DNA of 39,574 nt from an uncultured Phycisphaerae bacterium (GTDB lineage Bacteria; Planctomycetota; Phycisphaerae; UBA1845; PWPN01), in the NCBI GenBank assembly GCA_938005315.1, contig CALLOB010000090.1, positions 1-39,574 of the forward strand. Direction: 5' to 3'. Numbering within the stretch: the first letter of the stretch is position 1; every line of letters begins with the position of its first letter. A model generated the notes under the pieces. It ran no database searches, was not told the DNA's origin, and was given only the letters and a program-made list of their open reading frames with translations. Positions 36,457 through 39,574 of this stretch are shown here, piece by piece. The position numbers and the translations under genes are program-made.

Positions 36457-37781
36457 GGGGCTTCCCCTTCGTCCGGCCGGGGCGCCCATCGCCGCCCGGC
36501 GAGAGCGTCCTCGACCTGCCGGAGGTCATCGACGAAATCGGCGGTCGTGCGATCGAAACGCGCGTCGGCCTGCATCCGCCGGATCACGGCCGGCCGCTGC
36601 ACCGCTCGCACCAGGGCCGCGGCCCAGGCCGGAGGATGGCCGGCGCGCACCAGCAGGCCGTTGCGCTCCGGGAGGATCAGGTGGTTCAGGCCGGGCATGT
36701 CCGACGCGATCACCGGCGAGCCGTTGGCCAGCGACATCAGCACCGCGAACGGGGAGTTCTCGTGGATGATCGAGGGCACCAGCACGGCGTCGATGCCGGC
36801 GTGTTCGGCCGCCAGCGCCGCGCCGGTCCGCAGGCGGCGGTGCTGCAGGTAGCGCCGGACCTCCGGCCCCAGGCTCGTCAGCCGGTCGCGCAGCCGGTCG
36901 TCGCCGTACGCCCGGATCTCCAACGGCATGCTCGCCGGCAGCAGGCGGACCGCCTCCACGATCGTCGTGAAGCCCTTCAGCGGATCCGGGCCGCCGAAAT
37001 AGGCGAAACGCAGCGACTCGGCCGGCGTCTTGGCCGGGCGCAGGATCGCCTCCGGCGGCAGGCCGTAAAGCAGCGTGGTCACGTGCTCTTCGCGGGCCCC
37101 GAATCGTGCCAGCCGTTCACCCAGCGAGGGACACGGGGCCACCACCGCATCCAGGCCGCGAAGCAGATGCCGCATCATCGCGTGCAGCTCCTGGGCGTCC
37201 AGGGCCTGGGCCAGCCGCACGAAACGCGGCCACAACCGCCGACTCAGGCCGCGCGGCAGCATCCGCCCGATCCGCCGGGCCGGACCGCGCGTGTCGCGCA
37301 TCACGCAGTCGGCGCAACGGCCCGCCGACTCAGGACCGGCGCAGACCTCGGGCCGGCCGGGATATAGGCAGAAGTTGAAGCAGATCAGCCCGAAATCCAG
37401 GGCCGTCAGGATGGTGGGCACGCCGGAGTCCAGCGCCGCCCGCATCGCCGAGAGCATGCCCTGGGTGTTGTGCACGTGAATGACGTCCGGCCGGAAAGCC
37501 CGGATCAGTTCCGCCGTCGCCTCCTGCAGGGCCTGGTTGGGATGGTGGGTGAAGCGGACGTCTTGATCGCCGATCAGGGGATGCAGCGCCAGGCGCCCTT
37601 CGTGCGCGGCGGGCTCCAGATCGCCCAGCGAGCGTTCGCGACGGGCACACACCACGGCCACGCTCCGCCCGCGGCGCAGCCACTCGCGCGCGACCTCGAC
37701 CGAGAAGAAGGCCCCGCCGCTGGGCAGCCCGGCGTCGAAGAACGGCGAGATCAGCAGCGTTCGCGTCGGGCGATCGGCCAT
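36429..37781 (-). CDS. glycosyltransferase family 4 type
   Basis: The protein has 450 residues and looks like a GT-B retaining transferase. The N-terminal domain begins with LLISPFFDAGLPSGGA and has HVHNTQG near 112. A Cys-rich insert (CFNFCLYPGRPEVC, CADC, about 143-173) is common in surface polysaccharide GT4 enzymes. The C-terminal domain has FAYFGGPDPLKGF near 270. In the sugar-nucleotide motif HENSPFAVLMSLANGSPVIAS (near 356), the second Glu of the usual E-x7-E is replaced by Met. That could change donor binding or activity. It follows the GT2 gene by 33 bp and its stop codon lies in the ispG promoter. It probably builds an extracellular or lipid-linked glycan. Confidence 0.85.
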   Translation of the reverse strand: MADRPTRTLLISPFFDAGLPSGGAFFSVEVAREWLRRGRSVAVVCARRERSLGDLEPAAHEGRLALHPLIGDQDVRFTHHPNQALQEATAELIRAFRPDVIHVHNTQGMLSAMRAALDSGVPTILTALDFGLICFNFCLYPGRPEVCAGPESAGRCADCVMRDTRGPARRIGRMLPRGLSRRLWPRFVRLAQALDAQELHAMMRHLLRGLDAVVAPCPSLGERLARFGAREEHVTTLLYGLPPEAILRPAKTPAESLRFAYFGGPDPLKGFTTIVEAVRLLPASMPLEIRAYGDDRLRDRLTSLGPEVRRYLQHRRLRTGAALAAEHAGIDAVLVPSIIHENSPFAVLMSLANGSPVIASDMPGLNHLILPERNGLLVRAGHPPAWAAALVRAVQRPAVIRRMQADARFDRTTADFVDDLRQVEDALAGRRWAPRPDEGEAPGPCARAFL

Positions 37782-37814
37782 CGGCGGTCATCCGGCCAGA
37801 CCCCGTCGGGCGGC

Positions 37815-38690
37815 TCAGGAGAACGGGTGCGTGCAGCGCCGCACGCGATCGAAGCCGAACATCGGCCCCAGGGCCACCAGGGCGGTGGACCGCGCGGCGT
37901 CGGAAACCGCCCGGCACAGCCACCGGGGCCGGCGGTCGCGCAGCCGCTTCAGCGGCCAGAGCAGGCGATAGGCGACCTCGGTCAGGAACCGGGCTTCCGG
38001 GCCGCGCTGAAGGCTGCGCAGCAGACCGTAGAGCTCCCGGTTGCGCCGCCCGCCGCCGACCGACGTCTTGTTGACGCCCGTGACCCGATAGACGCTCAGC
38101 ACGTCGTCGCAGACCGCGAAGCGCGCCCCGGCCCGGGCCAGCCGCCAGAACAGGTCCCAGTCCATGCCGTAATGCAGCGAATCGTCCAGTCCGCCGACCC
38201 GCTCGTGCCAGCACCGCCGCCAGAAACAGCTGGGCTGGTGGATCGGATCATGCACGTCCAGAAAACCCAGATCGCGGGCGGTGACGCGCCGCACCACCGA
38301 CCGGCCGTCGGGATACTCGTAGCGGCAGGCGCCGCACAGGACATCGCACGCCCGGGTCTCGAAGCGCGCCTGCACCTTCGCCAGGGCTCCGGGCATCAGC
38401 AGGTCGTCGGCGTTGAGCCAGCCGAGGACCTCGCCGGTCGCGCGGGCGAAGCCCTTGTTCAGCGCGTGACTCTGGCCGCGATCCGGTTCGCTGACCCACC
38501 AGGCCAGACGGTCGGCGTACCGCTCGACGATCTGGCGCGTGCCGTCGGTGGAGCCGCCGTCGACGACGATGTATTCCACCTTCCCGGACGCGGGATCCAC
38601 GACCTGGCCAAGCACCGACTCGATCGCCGAGGCGATCGAATCAGCCTGGTTGAGACACACGGTGACGATCGATATCGAAGGCCCCGGCAT
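37815..38690 (-). CDS. glycosyltransferase family 2
   Basis: The protein has 291 residues. I start at ATG 38690 (MPGPSISIVTVCLNQ), the usual beginning of a GT-A fold, though its RBS is poor and the frame is open to 38777. Motifs are YIVVDGGSTDGT (near 40-51) and the metal-binding region GWLNADDLLMPG (near 88-99). A later D-W-D segment (HYGMDWDLFWRLA, near 170) is the typical base region of GT2 enzymes. There is no clear membrane segment, so it is probably cytoplasmic. It is the middle gene of a same-strand cluster with a GH-A hydrolase upstream and GT4 downstream. Acceptor and sugar are unknown. Confidence 0.88.
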   Translation of the reverse strand: MPGPSISIVTVCLNQADSIASAIESVLGQVVDPASGKVEYIVVDGGSTDGTRQIVERYADRLAWWVSEPDRGQSHALNKGFARATGEVLGWLNADDLLMPGALAKVQARFETRACDVLCGACRYEYPDGRSVVRRVTARDLGFLDVHDPIHQPSCFWRRCWHERVGGLDDSLHYGMDWDLFWRLARAGARFAVCDDVLSVYRVTGVNKTSVGGGRRNRELYGLLRSLQRGPEARFLTEVAYRLLWPLKRLRDRRPRWLCRAVSDAARSTALVALGPMFGFDRVRRCTHPFS

Positions 38691-38823
38691 GGCTTGGAGA
38701 CACGGCGACACACGCCGGCGTCCTGTCCGCGGAACCGCCGCCGGCCCGCGGAACGATCGGCAGCGGTGCGCGCACACCGTCCCTGCCGCTTGTGTCTCTA
38801 TCGGCTGATCGACAGCCGGGACA

Positions 38824-39574
38824 TCAGCGTTGTCGCGGGCCGACCGGATCCGCGTCGCGATCGGCCGGGACCGTCGCGGTTCCCCCCGGCGAACGGCCCC
38901 CCAGCAGTCCGGCGAAATAGTCCCAGGCCGGGGCCCGGCTTCCGTCCGGCCGGATGAGGTAAAAGCCGCGCACCTCGCCGTTGGCCGGGCGGCGCCCGCC
39001 GGCGCGGGACTCGTTGTCGTAGACCTGCCAGTACACGACGTAAGGGCACCCCCACTCCAGGGCCGTTTCGGTGGTCATGCGGATCACGCGCATGGCCTTT
39101 TCGCCGTCGGCCGCAGGATCCTGGGCGGACCGCACCTCCGGCCAGCCGAACTCGCCCACGTAGACGTTGCGGTCGCCGAAGTCGGGGCTGTCGGGGGCCC
39201 TGGAGGCGATGTGGTTCAGCGCCCGGCGAAACAGCTCGCGGCCGGCCTCGAAGTCCTCCGAGGCGGCGCCGATCGTGTCGTAGGCCGAGTAGGAGTACAG
39301 GTCGCAACGGGTGTGCGGCAGGACATCGTTGGTCACGGTCCGCCGCCCCTGCATCGCCTCGGCGACGAGGTTCACCTCGCAGGCGTGATAAACGCGCACC
39401 TTGGGGGCCCGCACCGCCCGCCGCCCCTCCTCGACCCCCGCCTGCCGGGCGTTGAGCCAGCGGATCATGCCCTCGATCTCGCGCGGACCCGGCTCGGCCT
39501 TTGCGGCCGCGCCGAGCGCCCCGCGCAGCGCCCAGTCGCCCTCCCAGTTCTGCAGGACGAAGGTCTTGCCCGTG
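38824..39574 (-). CDS. partial clan GH-A hydrolase-like protein
   Basis: Only the C-terminal 249 residues are in the window; the gene continues past the right edge, and the visible frame enters from 39574 with GKTFVLQNWEGDWALRG. The sequence looks like a TIM-barrel glycoside hydrolase (GH5/GH39-like). It has LPHTRCDLYSYSAYDT, then NVYVGEFGWPE, whose Glu is a candidate nucleophile at the end of strand 7, and PYVVYWQVYDNE (strand 8). The internal ATG at 39468 is not the true start. It precedes the GT2 gene by 133 bp on the same strand. Family and substrate are not assignable from the fragment. Confidence 0.7.
   Translation of the reverse strand, partial: TGKTFVLQNWEGDWALRGALGAAAKAEPGPREIEGMIRWLNARQAGVEEGRRAVRAPKVRVYHACEVNLVAEAMQGRRTVTNDVLPHTRCDLYSYSAYDTIGAASEDFEAGRELFRRALNHIASRAPDSPDFGDRNVYVGEFGWPEVRSAQDPAADGEKAMRVIRMTTETALEWGCPYVVYWQVYDNESRAGGRRPANGEVRGFYLIRPDGSRAPAWDYFAGLLGGRSPGGTATVPADRDADPVGPRQR

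Overview
The window is high-GC bacterial DNA that looks chromosomal and most resembles a planctomycete, probably of the class Phycisphaerae. This is an inference from gene families, since no rRNA is present. The supporting features are two PEP-CTERM-type surface proteins, a prepilin-like protein with an H-X9-DG C-terminal motif, two proteins ending in the same Cys-containing EF-hand (dockerin-like) module, a sulfatase, many secreted glycoside hydrolases, a degraded IS21-type transposase start, and isolated housekeeping genes (trpA, ileS, gyrA, ispG) scattered among them.

Layout. At 263-624 a promoter and an intrinsic terminator bracket a short transcript. It holds a 13-nt perfect match to the expected anti-Shine-Dalgarno sequence and an 11-codon ORF. 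At 680-3926 a heptamer tract and promoter precede a cobalamin riboswitch with its own terminator. The riboswitch leads a three-gene set of surface or secreted proteins: PEP-CTERM, EF-hand, and H-X9-DG pseudopilin-like. At 4000-7020 lie a secreted six-hairpin glycosidase-like protein and a broken sulfatase that is a hybrid of two sulfatase N-termini. At 7038-13177 are trpA (-), an MDR dehydrogenase and a YfiH/PgeF protein (+), and a large type-2-like ileS (-). At 13178-14426 is a gene-poor stretch with a frameshifted IS21 istA remnant and inverted or direct repeats.

The second half begins with a Tat-exported GH116-like enzyme (-) and a secreted GH-A/GH42-like enzyme (+) at 14427-19831. At 19842-22955 a GHMP kinase that closely recalls the kinase domain of plant L-arabinokinase is divergent from a phosphohexomutase. 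At 23139-25133 is a PD-(D/E)XK plus DUF2075-type helicase protein, a possible defence gene. At 25305-28682 are a small exported protein and gyrA, whose quinolone-pocket residues are unusual. At 29026-33376 are a multidomain GH172 (DUF2961) enzyme ending in the EF-hand module and a PEP-CTERM-like protein with a long leader, which is preceded by paired direct repeats. At 33957-36381 are a PilZ-like protein and ispG. At 36429-39574 are two glycosyltransferases and a partial clan GH-A hydrolase, which look like a surface polysaccharide cluster.

How the genes may fit together. The window mixes core metabolism with a polysaccharide-scavenging and cell-surface programme of hydrolases, a sulfatase remnant, and a sugar kinase with its mutase. 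The most distinctive unit is the B12-riboswitch-controlled set of surface proteins. No BtuB, BtuF or cobalamin biosynthesis gene is next to it, which suggests an alternative surface system for corrinoid capture. The second most distinctive is the short anti-anti-SD transcript at the left end.
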